Positions 9,362-19,875 of a DNA stretch of 64,000 nucleotides are shown here, one piece after another. A program made the translations under genes and the position numbers. The number at the start of each line of letters is the position of its first letter. The stretch's first letter is position 1. Under the pieces are notes generated by a model. The model was given only the letters and a program-made list of their open reading frames with translations, was not told the DNA's origin and made no database searches. Location of the stretch: the NCBI GenBank assembly GCA_905221605.1, contig CAJNDS010002494.1, forward strand, positions 1-64,000, given 5' to 3'. Source of the DNA: Symbiodinium natans. Its lineage: Eukaryota > Sar > Dinophyceae > Suessiales > Symbiodiniaceae.

Positions 9362-12300
9362 CGACGTGCCGTCCAAAACGGTACATGACTCCTCCCTGGC
9401 GGGATGGACGCAAACTATGCTCGACCTCATCTTCGACATGGCTGTCGTGGGATGGGGGCCAAGGGCTCAGAGTGCGTTTGACGTCTCAAAGCCATATGAT
9501 TTGTGCTACCGCGTCACCGAGATGGAGCACGGCCTTTCTGACCGACCCCTCCACACGGACGTGGTACAGCTCCTGGGGGGTTTCTACACCCCGGCTTTTG
9601 AACGCGTTCCGCCGCCGCCAACGATGAAATCCCAAGTTCTCATCATCGGCGACTCCTCTCTCGCCTTGTGCACGCACAAGGGCGGTCGTGCTATCAACAA
9701 GATGACATTCCAGGGTCCACTTCGGGATGTTCTGTCGCATGACCCTCGCGTGACGGAAGTCAACGTCATGATGGAATGGGGCAAGGACCTCACTCTCCTC
9801 ACCCAGATCGTGGAGGATTTCTTGAGGATCCACCACCCTGACGGGTTGGATATTTTCATCAGTTGGGCGGGGAACGACGTCCATGGCCCGTATGGGTACC
9901 GGGGCTACACGTGGCACCTTGTGTCGCCCTGGATTAAACAGACCGAAGAGCAAATCCGCAGAGCGGAGCACTGGCCCGTCAAACAGTTGGCCAAGGTGGA
10001 AACCGCACTCCGGAAGGTTGTTGCGTTGGCTGGACATGAGTGTGTCAGGTCGTTGACCGTTGTCGCTGGCACTGTCGCCCAGGCCTACGGGCTGGATTGG
10101 GAGTATGACAGGGAGATGAAGAAGCACACCGACTACCTGGTCGCAAACGGCGTGAGGGTCGTCGACCCTTACGCGCTTCTTTATGGCAAGGTTCGTTACG
10201 ACAAGTACCGCATGGTTGCCACGCAAGACAACTTTCAAGCTGCCACGGATTGGTGGCGAGCGCTTGTCTCCACCACCCTGACGGGTCGGCAGATCTTCAT
10301 GATGCGGGAGGACTTCCTTGCAAATCAGCGAAGCCAGATCTTCAACAATCACTTCCACTTGGCGCAGCCGGAGATGTCCCTTACGGTCCCACCGTGCACC
10401 GACATGGTGAAGCCAAGGATTGAAGACTTCGCGTGGCGGGCGCCTACGTCGAGAGATCAAAGCGAGGAGATCATTGTCGCCCAGAATGTTGTCCGGAAGG
10501 CTACAAACCCCTCGGACGAAGACCACCCGGACATGGGTGCTGTCCCTATCACCGAGGACGACCGGGCTTACCTCAACCCTGACGGGTCTGGCGGCGATGA
10601 CGACGAGGTGATCCTCTTTGACGCGAACAACCCTCGTGTGAGGAGGTTGATGGAGGCACTCGACTCGGTTGAAGGCCAGCTCGATGATGAGCAAGCCGTC
10701 GAGATTGAGAAGGAGCGCGGCATCGACACCATTGTCATCAATGATCCTGACGATCCGGACATTGCGTGTGAACCGCTCCTCCCCATCAACGAGCCGGATT
10801 CCTCCGTGGAAGAGATCTTGCATCAGACCAGAGAGAGGGTTCGCCAGGACAAGACCCTCATCGATCTCAGCGAAGACGTCACCGACCTGGGGAACAAGGT
10901 CTTGCCTGCTCCTTCCCGAGCTGCGCCGCCCAAGGCAATGCCTGCGCGTGCACCTCCCGGAAGGGATGGTCCTACCATCGACGAGTCAGCAGCATACTGG
11001 TGCGTCGGTAGCGAGATGCCGGTCATTCAGATCAGGCGCTACCTCTCTCCCAATGCCCTTGAGACGTTGAGCCGAAAGATGACATGGCTGCTCCGCGGCT
11101 TCTCCAAAAAGTGCGCCCACGCACCCCATCTTGAGTTCGATGGGAATGGAACAACATCTTTCCCGGCGTTCTTCGAGGCGTTGGGGCAGATTTGGAATGG
11201 GCTCCGTATGGAGCAGATCTTCCAGGTGTGCGAGTCGTCTGAGAAGGAACGCTTCGAGTTTCTCATCCACCCGGGAGGGAGGATTTTGCGATGCCGTGCA
11301 ATCCAAGGCCACAGCGGGGCGCTCATGACCGAGAACTCTGACCCCATGCTTGTGAATCGCAGATCCTTCCATCTGGCCGACGGGTGGAGACCCAGTCTTC
11401 GCGAATACCCTCCTGTTGGAGAGGCTGGCTTCACGCACAGCACTTTCCATACGATGCCAAAGATGGGGTACCGCTCCACCTACTTCCGCCACTTCAGGAG
11501 CATCGTCGAGAGCGGTATCATCCCAGGAGGAATGTCGCGAGACGGGAGTCGTCGCAGATTTTACGCCATGATGTCACCGAAGCCAGCATGGGAACGTGAC
11601 TGCATGGAGGGCGTGAGGCCTGATGCCGAGATCGAGTTCGTGATCGACCTCCAAATGGCTGCGTTGGACGGGGTTCGGATCTTTGAGACAGCTGCTGGCG
11701 CGGTGCAAACCCCAGACTGGCTGTCCAACCGCTACCTTGTCTACGCCTATCGGAGATCCTCGAATGAGCCGATCTGGATCAACAGGGCGTACGAGCATGC
11801 TCGTCTTCGCATCGACAAGGCTGTGAAGGAGTTCACCGCACACAGGAATGTGTTGCCCGTCTTTGACAATGATCCCTATCGTTGCCTTACCGACGGCGCG
11901 GCCACTTGCTTCCTGGACTACCTGAAGATTCCCCCAGAGGAAAACTTCACCGAGTGGGCCCCTCTCGCAGCCGATGCCTACACCCCGTTCCAGCTCCACT
12001 ACGAACCACAGTGGGATTATGGTGGTCAGCCGGTTCGGATCCCGGAAGGGCATCCTCTTCACCCTGCGCTTCACAACGCCTGTTGGGGCATGCGGGCACT
12101 TGTGCTGCCCACGCAGACTGCACTTACGGTGGATCGAAAGCTTCGAGGAGACCCAAGGTTCTTCAGGCACCAACAGTGCGTTGCGTTCCCCAACTTCAAC
12201 TGTCCCTTCTGCGATTGCAACGACTTGATCGACGGGCTCACAAAGTGTCTCAAATGTGAAGAGCGGTTGACCTTGCCCACGGACCTGGCGAAAATGGCGC

Positions 12301-12640
12301 AGCCCTTTGAGGCCCGCGATGACGCCACCCGGAGGGGTAGGCCGATGAACATCTTTGAGATTCAGCCTTCCATTGGCCTGAACTCCAACCGAGATCATCG
12401 GAATCCTCGCCGCGTCGATGACACGACAGTGGACCGTCGCAAGTCCAGCTCAGGAGCGACCTTAAAGGCGAAGATCAACAAGTCGCTCAGCCGTGCCAAG
12501 GAGCGCACAGGAGGTGATATCACCCTCGGCGCGATCCTGGCGGAGTCGCCCATGGATGCCTTCAACGAGCCTCAACCAGATCACGAGGTTCGCCGACATT
12601 CGGCTCCCGAACCCTGGGATGGCAGGAGGCAAGTTTGCCG
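9306..12640 (+). CDS. SGNH-hydrolase-like, Tpt1/KptA-like and zinc-ribbon protein of the element
   Basis: The open frame runs nominally from 9,063, but its first 80 or so codons overlap the preceding domain in another frame. Three modules can be seen. (a) I-I-G-D-S-S at 9,645-9,662 and A-G-N-D-V at 9,867-9,881 match blocks I and III of SGNH/GDSL hydrolases; a clear block V D-x-x-H is lacking. (b) From about 11,030 to 11,760 come L-S-R-K-M-T-W-L-L-R, then R-F-E-F, then C-R-A-I-Q-G-H-S-G (H codon 11,310), then an H-S-T-F-H-T region and E-S-G-I-I-P-G-G-M-S-R. This order matches Tpt1/KptA, the NAD-dependent RNA 2'-phosphotransferase, whose fold is shared with ADP-ribosyltransferases. (c) Paired cysteines at 12,200-12,262 (C-P-F-C and C-L-K-C) form a zinc ribbon. 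An acidic linker lies at 10,500-10,900. Frame 0 fails near 12,600, after which the coding sense moves. Confidence 0.7.
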
Positions 12641-13955
12641 AAGGCACCGACGCCTACCACAACGTCGACGGGCGGCTCGCCTACATTTGGTGCAGCGACG
12701 ACGATTACGTCAACATCCTGACGGATTGTTTCATCTCTTTCCAGGACCGGTTTTACACCGTGCTCGAGATGGCCGTCATCATGTTTGCCGTGCACAGGAC
12801 GACAACCGACCGTTTCTACCTGATGACCAACACCCCAGGTGAACGTTGGTATCCAAACGGAAGAACTATGGCCGGAATTCTCGGAGAGCTCATCAACCTC
12901 ATCCGACGTGACCTTCCTCACTCAGCCAAGAGGGGCGAAGTGGCCCCACCGCTGCAGATGACGCAGGATATCCACGTCCCGGAAGGGTTCAGTTCTCTGG
13001 GAGATCGTCAGTTGGCACAGCTCCTCCAATTCACCCGTTTCAGGACGCGCAACATCAGGTCCACGATCCGGGTTGATCGACTGAGGAGGGACAGAGCATC
13101 GTCGGCGCCCAGTGATCGCGCACCACCATGGGTGCAACAGCCGCAATCCTCCAGAGGAAGGTCCAACACTCCCGGCACCCGGGAGGGTCGCCCAGCAGAG
13201 AGCAGGTCGAGGGACAGGCAGTCACCGTGGAAGTCACCCCCGGCTGACGCAACGCCTCCTCCTCCGAAGGCACCACTGCAGGTCAAGGCGCCCCCCGTGA
13301 TGCAGTTGACATCGAAGAGGCCACCTCCGCCGGCACCATTGACAAGGTCATCGTCACCTGCTGCCAGACCGCAAAGCACTGCTGTCAAGTCCAAGCCGCG
13401 ACCTCCTCAGCTCCCGAGTTCCTACATCTCGGACGCGGACTGGGACGCGATGGCAAACAACCGGCCATTCGCCGAGGAACGCCCTGCCGCAAGGCAAAGG
13501 GTCGTGTCCCCTGGACAGTCTCGCCACGCGGAAGCGGCGGCCCCACCGGGCTTGTCCCGCCCCGCGGAAGCGGCGGCCCCTGCGCCGATCGACACTGAGG
13601 CAGCTCCACGACCGATGGTGGTCGAACCTGCCACTCCTCCGTCGAGAGAGCGGATCGCCATGAATCGTGGCATACGAGACTCTTGGCCGAGTCGTCTCGT
13701 GGGGCCAAGTGATCGGTGGAACCGACATTGATCACGCCCGAGACCGGGACGTCAATTGGCCCACGTGGGTCGGATATATGTGGGCGGTCATGAGAGCCCT
13801 GGACATCCCGGGCATGTCGGTGGATAATGCTCTCTACGCGATCCCCGTTCATGGCATTCCAGATCATGGGCCCCGACCACGTGAAGTCCTACCTTCGTGG
13901 CTGGCACAACTGGCGATGGGACTATGCCACCGATGCTTGGAAGCGCGATTACTAG
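12590..13955 (+). pseudogene. C-terminal part of the downstream element protein, broken by frameshifts
   Basis: From about 12,590 the likely coding frame is +1 relative to the KptA-containing ORF. It encodes a globular-looking stretch (Y-I-W-C-S-D-D-D-Y, then F-Y-T-V-L-E-M-A-V-I-M) and then, from 13,080, a long Pro/Ser/Arg/Ala-rich low-complexity region ending at a stop at 13,729. A further shift near 13,700 recovers W-P-T-W-V-G-Y-M-W-A-V-M. Another at about 13,850 recovers Y-L-R-G-W-H-N-W-R-W-D-Y, ending in TAG at 13,953-13,955. Each break is a shift of one frame with no internal stop codon in the long stretches. That suggests recent indels or uncorrected sequencing indels rather than long decay. 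No family was recognised for this part. Confidence 0.5.
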
Positions 13956-14149
13956 TTTCCTTCCTTTTGCATCGCACCGGCCTGACGGCTTGGTTTTCGC
14001 CGCTCTGACGGGCTGGCTACCTTTTCCACTTTAGTCAGCATTTCATTCAGGGCCGCGGAGCTAAGCTCTGTGGGGCAAGCACCAACACCCTGCCGGGTCG
14101 TTTGGCAGCGAGTTGTTGGTCAAGGGTGCCAAGATCATTTGTTTGAATC

Positions 14150-14257
14150 AAAGTAGCGTCGCAAACAGCTGATGTGTCGCCTCTCCGTTGCTCTAAGATG
14201 CGCGGGGGGTGTCGATACTTCAAGATATCAGCTGTATCATCATACTTACGCTACTTT
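14150..14257. repeat. Two-tier inverted repeat (stem-loop) at the element's 3' side
   Basis: Outer arms AAAGTAGCGT (14,150-14,159) and ACGCTACTTT (14,248-14,257) are perfect complements. Inner arms ACAGCTGAT (14,165-14,173) and ATCAGCTGT (14,227-14,235) are also perfect. The loop holds a GCGCGGGGGG purine run followed by TGTCG (from 14,209). It could be an RNA structure in the 3' untranslated region, part of an LTR, or a small fold-back element. Confidence 0.6.
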
Positions 14258-14782
14258 CATTGGCTCAAGACAAAAAGTGCGTTGCACTGTACTTGTTGAG
14301 TTTAGGGCTTTCCGCTGGTAACAATACCTAAACCCTAAACCCTAAACCTAAACCCTAAACCCTAAACCCGAAACCCTAAACCCTAAACCCCAACATTCCC
14401 GGCCAGGTGAGCCTCAATTGCATTGCCGCCGGCTTACTGTGGGGGAGGGGGGGGCACGGGCAGGGCCTGGTAGGGCTGCTGCGTCCAAATCTGCAAAAGC
14501 CTTCCTGAAACTACTACACTAGACCTTCATCTCACAGTTATCCTAGTGGTTATGATCACCATCATTAGAACGATCATCTTTGCATCCAAGTTCTAGTATA
14601 GGAATACGATGTCCTATACTCCCAGAATCCGTGTGGCATGCCTGCCGTAGTCCCAGCACTCTACAACGGATCTTTGACAAGACAGCACCCCAAGCCCTCG
14701 AAGCCCACCCTGAACCACCCACACGAAATCCTACAAACCCTACATCCTTGAACCCTGACCTCTGAACCGCCCCGAAAAGACC

Positions 14783-14945
14783 CAACCCCAAGCCCCAAAC
14801 CCCAAACCCTAAACTCGAAACCCCACACCCTAAACTCGAAACCCCACACCCTAAACCCTAAACCCTAAACCCTAAACCCTAAACCCTAAACCCTAAACCC
14901 TAAACCCTAAACCCGAAACCCGAAACCCTAAACCCTAAACCCTAA
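14783..14945. repeat. Degenerate CCCTAAA telomere-like array
   Basis: About 160 bases of CCCTAAA units with variants such as CCCCAAA, CCCGAAA and CTCGAAA. It is interstitial: coding sequence lies on both sides within the window. Confidence 0.9.
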
Positions 14946-15458
14946 TCAGACACACCAACTCAGTTGAGCAGCCGGTCTTTTGGTCTCTTCGTGGCTTCGA
15001 TGTGCCCGGGCCGTGCTTCTTTTCCTCCTTGTCCATTTTTCAAAGGGGCTTAGGGTTTAGGGTTTAGGGTTTAGGGTTTAGGGTTTTAAAGGGGCTAAGG
15101 GTTAGGGTTTAGGATCTAGGGTTGGTGGGGTCACTCCATTTTTTTTTTTTTTGGGGGGGGGGGGGGGGGTTCCCACATGAGTAGGCAAAATCGTATTTGG
15201 AGATAGATTTGCCCTGGGTTTCGGCAAGTACTCAGTGTAGATTCTCGCTTCTTTGTGTCGAGGACCTGACCTGAGACCTCTTTCTAAATCAAAGCTCCCC
15301 TTCCTTAGCCGGTGCTGAATAAAGCTGCCGGTCTTTCCTGACCAGCGAACTTGTTCCCGAACAAGCGTCCCTCCTTTCAACCTTGTTGCTAATGTTGAAC
15401 ATCCCTGTGTTCTTCACAAGGGACCCTACTCACTTTCTCCGGCGCTGGTTTGCAGCAC

Positions 15459-15690
15459 AAAACCCTAAACCCGACACCCTACACCCTAAACAGCCCGAAG
15501 CCCTAAACCCTACACCCTAAATATCCCTAAACCCTACATATCCTTAAGCCCAAGACCCTTCACCCTACACCCTAAATATCCCTAAACCCTACATATCCTT
15601 AAGCCCAAGACCCTTCACCCTACACCCTAAATATCCCTAAACCCTAAACCCTAAACCCTAAACCCTTCAAACCCTACAAACCCTAAGTAA
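15459..15690. repeat. Degenerate CCCTAAA array with a tandem 66-base segment
   Basis: CCCTAAA-like units interleaved with a longer repeated segment (CCCTACATATCCTTAAGCCC...) seen twice, at about 15,531 and 15,587. It runs to within 12 bases of the first recognised channel exon. Confidence 0.8.
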
Positions 15691-15702
15691 CCCTAACCTC
15701 AG

Positions 15703-18700
15703 GATCGTGTTCAACTCGATCCTCCTGGGCCTCGACGTGAAGCGCCACAAAACGGAGATCGAAGCGGCTGTCCGCCGGGCAGCAAGTTCTAGGTTTAGGG
15801 GTTTAGGGTTTAGTGTTTCAGGTTGTTTAGGGGTTTAGGGGTTTAGGGGTTTCAGGTTGTTTAAGGGTTTAGGGGTTTAGGGGTTTTGGGGTTTAGGGTT
15901 TAGGGTTTTGGATGCTTTTTGGGGTTTGGAGTCAAAGTGTTAGAGGGGGGGGGGGGGTGGTGGGGGTGCTCTAAATTCGGTTGTTCGTAGTAGTTATACA
16001 TACGTATGAATATATATATATATGTGCGTGTACTGTTTCTTTTTCTTTTATTTTTGGTGGGGGTGAGGGTCTTTGATGAGATGGGATCTTGCTACAGTAT
16101 AGGGAGCCCAGTGTAGAACAACTTTCATGGAAGGAGAACTCTTAGGGGTCAGGAAATTATGATGTGTCTTCTCTGTCGAAGTGGGGGCAGAGACCTGACA
16201 GCAAAAGTGCATGAGCTGTTGCCAGATGTCGTATGAACCCTTTTCTTGCTCGCCTTGTTGCCAGCAGCCGCGACCCGAAACTACCCTCCCCCTCCAGCTG
16301 CTCCCCTTTGTCGCGCCGACAGGTCTTGACAGTCATGGGCGAGTTCTGCAACGCTTTCTTCTTCGTTGAGCTTTGCCTCCGCCTTTGGTGTGGCTTGGAT
16401 GCTAAACCCTTCGAATCGAAGTGTAGGTTACCCCAACATCTTATACAGGTTCTGTCAGCCATAGCCCTATGGATCCGTAAGGCAAAGGAGAATCATGAAA
16501 TCACCTCCGAGAAGCCTACCCTCAAAAGCCCAAACCCTGAGCCCTATTCCCTGAACCTCAAGCTCTATGCCCCAAAGCCGACACCCTGACCTCCATCCTA
16601 AGAGCTAGTAAAGAAGGGAACTAGTAAAGAAGGGCTTCCAATCTAAGACAACCCTAAAACCCTAAACCTAAATCCCTAACCCTCAAGAAGGTTACCGGAG
16701 CCATTTCTTCTATGGCGAGGATTACGGTGCCAGCCTTGGACCACGTCTGGGGAGTGGTGTCGCGTTGCCTGTTCGGGTTGGCTCCTGGGGGGTTTGCAGG
16801 GTCTGTAGGTTTTTGTTTGTTCGGGGCGTCTTTGTTTCATGGGGTGTCATGCGGCTAACCCTAAACCCTAAACGCTGAACCTTAATACGGATGTAGACAT
16901 GGCTAACCCTAAACCCTAAACCCTAAACCCGAAACCCTAAACCCCAATAAGGATTTGCATGGCTTAGTCTCCAGGCTGGAACTTGTTCGACTCCTTCCTG
17001 GTGGTCTCCTCCGTCCTGGACGCCAGGGCCTTAGCCTGTGATGAGGGCAATTAGGGTTTAGGGTTCAGGGTTTAAAAGGGTTTAGGGTTTAGGGTTTAGG
17101 GCTAGGCTTCAGTGAGTCTTAAGGAGGTTGATCTGCTTGAGGGGTCTCTGAAGCTTCGTGCCCTAAACTCTGAGCCCGGGTTTCGAGCATCTTAAGCCCG
17201 ACCCTAAGAGCCCCAAAGCCTACCTTTGTTTGTAGGTTCCCTTTCAACGGAATCTCAGGTTTTTGGGTTTGGATGTTCCCTTATACTAGCAGTCGTTCAC
17301 AGGGATTATAATAGGCGGTACTATAATCAACTATAATCCCTTAAAAGGACTGTAGTGCAAGGGGGAACATCCCAACGTTTAGGGCAGGGTTTAGGGTTTA
17401 GGGTTTAGGGTTTAGGGTTTAGGGTTTAGGGTTTAGGGTTTAGGGTTTAGGGTTTAGGGTTTAGGGGTTGAAGCCGGCAGGTCATCTTGACCTACACGGC
17501 GGCGGACATCTCCCCAGCCCTCGCCGCAAGCATGAAGATGTTGAAGCTCTTCAGGACCCCCTTAAGAGGTTCAGGGTTTAGGGTTTTAGTGTTTGATAAA
17601 ACATGAAGATGCTGAAGCTCTTCAGGACCCCCTTAAAAGGTTCAGGGTTTAGGGTTTTGAGGCTTAAGGTTTAGGGTTTAGGGTTTTAAGTTGGGGTTTT
17701 GAGGCTTAAGGTTTAGGGCTTAGGGTTTTAAGGCTTAAGGTTTGGGGCTTAGGGTTCTTTTGGTTGTGGGCGTTGTGCTCTAGGGTTGTTGGGGCTTGGA
17801 CCTCCTCGAAGGGCGCAAGAGTCCAACTTCTCCCCCCACCCCCCAAACCCCAAACCCTAAACCCCAAACCCCAAACCCTAAACACCAAACCCTAATCTCC
17901 AAACCCCAAACCCAAACCCTCAACCCTAGACCATACAGGATCATGCGTGTCTTCCGAGTCTTTCGCTTCTTCAGAGAGCTCGGGAACTGGGCGATGATGA
18001 TCCTGGGCCCACTGCAGTTTAGGGGGAGTTTGGGGGTTTCGAGGCCTTCGTCAGGTCTTGGAGGCGTTTGCGTGTCTACTTGTGTGGGGGGTCTAGGGTT
18101 GCGGGTTTCGGGTTTAGGGTTTCTGGTTTAGGGTTTAGGGTTTAGGGTTCGAATGTTTGGCAAGTCTAAGGTTCAGGAGGCTTTTAGGTTGGCGGACAGC
18201 CGGTCAATTCATGTTTTCGGTGGTGAGATTGGCGTCGAAGCATGCCCCAGCACCCGGAACGACCCTGCAGGGTTTAGGGTTTAGGGGTTAGGGCTTAGGG
18301 TTTACAGTTTAGGGTATCCAACTGCAAAGGTCGGTTTCAATGTTAACTCAACTTGCAAGAGCCTTATTCAAAGAAGGCCCTTTCCTGAACCAAACCCTAA
18401 ACCCGACACCCCAAACCTTGAAGCCTACAACCCGAAACCCGAGCCCCAAACCCCAAACCCCAAACCCCAAACCCCAAACCCCAAACCCCAAACCCCAAGC
18501 CCTAAGCCCTAAGCCCTAAACCGAGGATCATCGACTCCCTGAAGTCGCTTTTCGGAGCGCTGATCCTTCTCGGTGACCGGGTGCACAGGAGAGTCGGGGG
18601 TTTAGGGGGTTGGGTTTAAGGTGTGTAATAGGGTGTGTAGGGTTTCGGGTGATGGGTGCTTCCTAGGGACGAACAACTTCCCCATGAGATGTAGCCATAA

Positions 18701-19780
18701 TAAACGCATCCTTGCCTACTTCCCTACTGGGAAGTAGCACGGAGAGTCGGCGGATCTAAACAGTCCAGGGCGCAAAACTTTAGAGTTTTAAAGTTTAGGG
18801 TCTGAGGTTTGGTGGGGTTTAGAGGTTTGGGATGTTGTTTGTAATGGTTAGTTCTAACGACGGCTCCAACTGGAATGACGAGCTGCTAAACCCTCGACAT
18901 CCCGATGAAAACGCTGCACTGGTTGAGGGCTTCAGAGTTGTAGGTTTGAAGCCAGATTCCTTCGGCCAAGCAAGCAAAGACGAAGCACTTTACGCGGCGT
19001 CAATCCTTGCGCGCCTGTTCATCGTCCACAGATCGCCCCAAGCCAAGCGTTCTGCCGTGCGGAGCATCTTGCTCATGGAGCCACTTACCATTTCTCAGGG
19101 TCGCTCCTTCATGATGTTGTTCCTGACCACCCTGGAATCGTGAGTCCGAGGCCCCTTAGACTCGCGTGCTCGGCTCGGGTGTAGAACTTTTTGAGTAAAT
19201 GGGCTCTGGGTGGTGGATTCGTTGCCACCCACTTACGCTCTATTCTTGCCCCCCCTGTCCCGGCATGCTTGTTGAAGACAGCAAACCCTGAGAGCTCAGG
19301 TATCATCGTTTACGTGTTTGCAGTGAGCCTGTCAATGAACACGGCGGACTGGCTCATCCAACAGGACTGCACGTGGGATGTAGTTTTGCGATTTGTGGGA
19401 TTGCCTCTAGAACCCTACACCCTAAAGCCTGTGGGATTGTCCCTAAAGCCCGAAACCCTAAAACCTAGACCTAAACCATAGTCTGACATGACGTTTCTGA
19501 GGGTCTCTTCGGCACCGTCCACAATCGTTCGCTCTCAAAAAGCACTGCCAGGACTCAGCAGGCCCTATGGACCGTGGGCTCTATGAGGAGGTGGATAACT
19601 GGTTCGGCTCGCTCGGCTCCACCGTGCCTCGCCCCCGAATGGCTTTTTGAGGCATGAAGTTGGTCTGGGGTAGGATGCCGAGCGCCACCTCAGACCTCGG
19701 TTCCCAGCATGTAGGTCTTCCTTTTTTGTCCTTGGCATACCGGCTGGTAACCCCTACCATCCCTCAATCCATCCTAAACC

Positions 19781-19875
<95 letters not shown>

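Larger units (their letters stand above)
1..14320 (+). mobile_element. Ty1/copia-type LTR retroelement, 5'-truncated by window, decayed
   Basis: The order of domains (Gag with CCCH fingers, aspartic protease, integrase, reverse transcriptase, RNase H) is that of Ty1/copia elements, because integrase precedes reverse transcriptase. The 5' LTR and primer-binding site lie outside the window. The 3' boundary is uncertain: coding signal stops near 13,955 and the repeat-rich landscape starts at 14,327. Extra modules not found in standard copia elements are a 2OG-Fe(II) oxygenase domain between protease and integrase, a methyltransferase-like domain after RNase H, and a downstream region with SGNH-like, KptA-like and zinc-ribbon segments. 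The frame changes at about 1,984-2,190, 7,500-7,690, 7,860-7,958, 9,300-9,361, 12,590-12,650, 13,700 and 13,850. It is therefore non-autonomous as written, unless some breaks are sequencing indels or programmed shifts. Confidence 0.85.
13956..15702. other. Spacer: element 3' region, telomere-like arrays, T/G homopolymers
   Basis: No gene recognised. It contains the putative 3' end of the retroelement, the stem-loop at 14,150-14,257, CCCTAAA-like arrays at 14,327-14,392 and 14,783-14,945, TTTAGGG-like arrays at 15,048-15,122, a T12 run followed by about 17 Gs near 15,139-15,168, and degenerate CCCTAAA repeats at 15,459-15,690. The 5' exons of the channel gene are probably here or upstream but could not be identified. 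Confidence 0.6.

Noticed and set aside
9486-10823. 445-codon minus-strand ORF
   Set aside because: Opposite the SGNH/KptA coding frame, whose motifs are clear. The minus-strand product has no family features and is a GC-rich shadow.
14258-14271. ATTGGCTCAAG resembling the 3' end of the spliced leader (relict in a retrocopied mRNA)
   Set aside because: Ten or eleven matching bases at the edge of an inverted repeat, with no intronless gene directly downstream. Not enough to claim a relict.
18832-19143. 103-codon ORF within a channel intron
   Set aside because: Starts with a non-ATG-supported context, has no recognised motifs, and both flanking exons join in phase without it. Possibly an old insertion.
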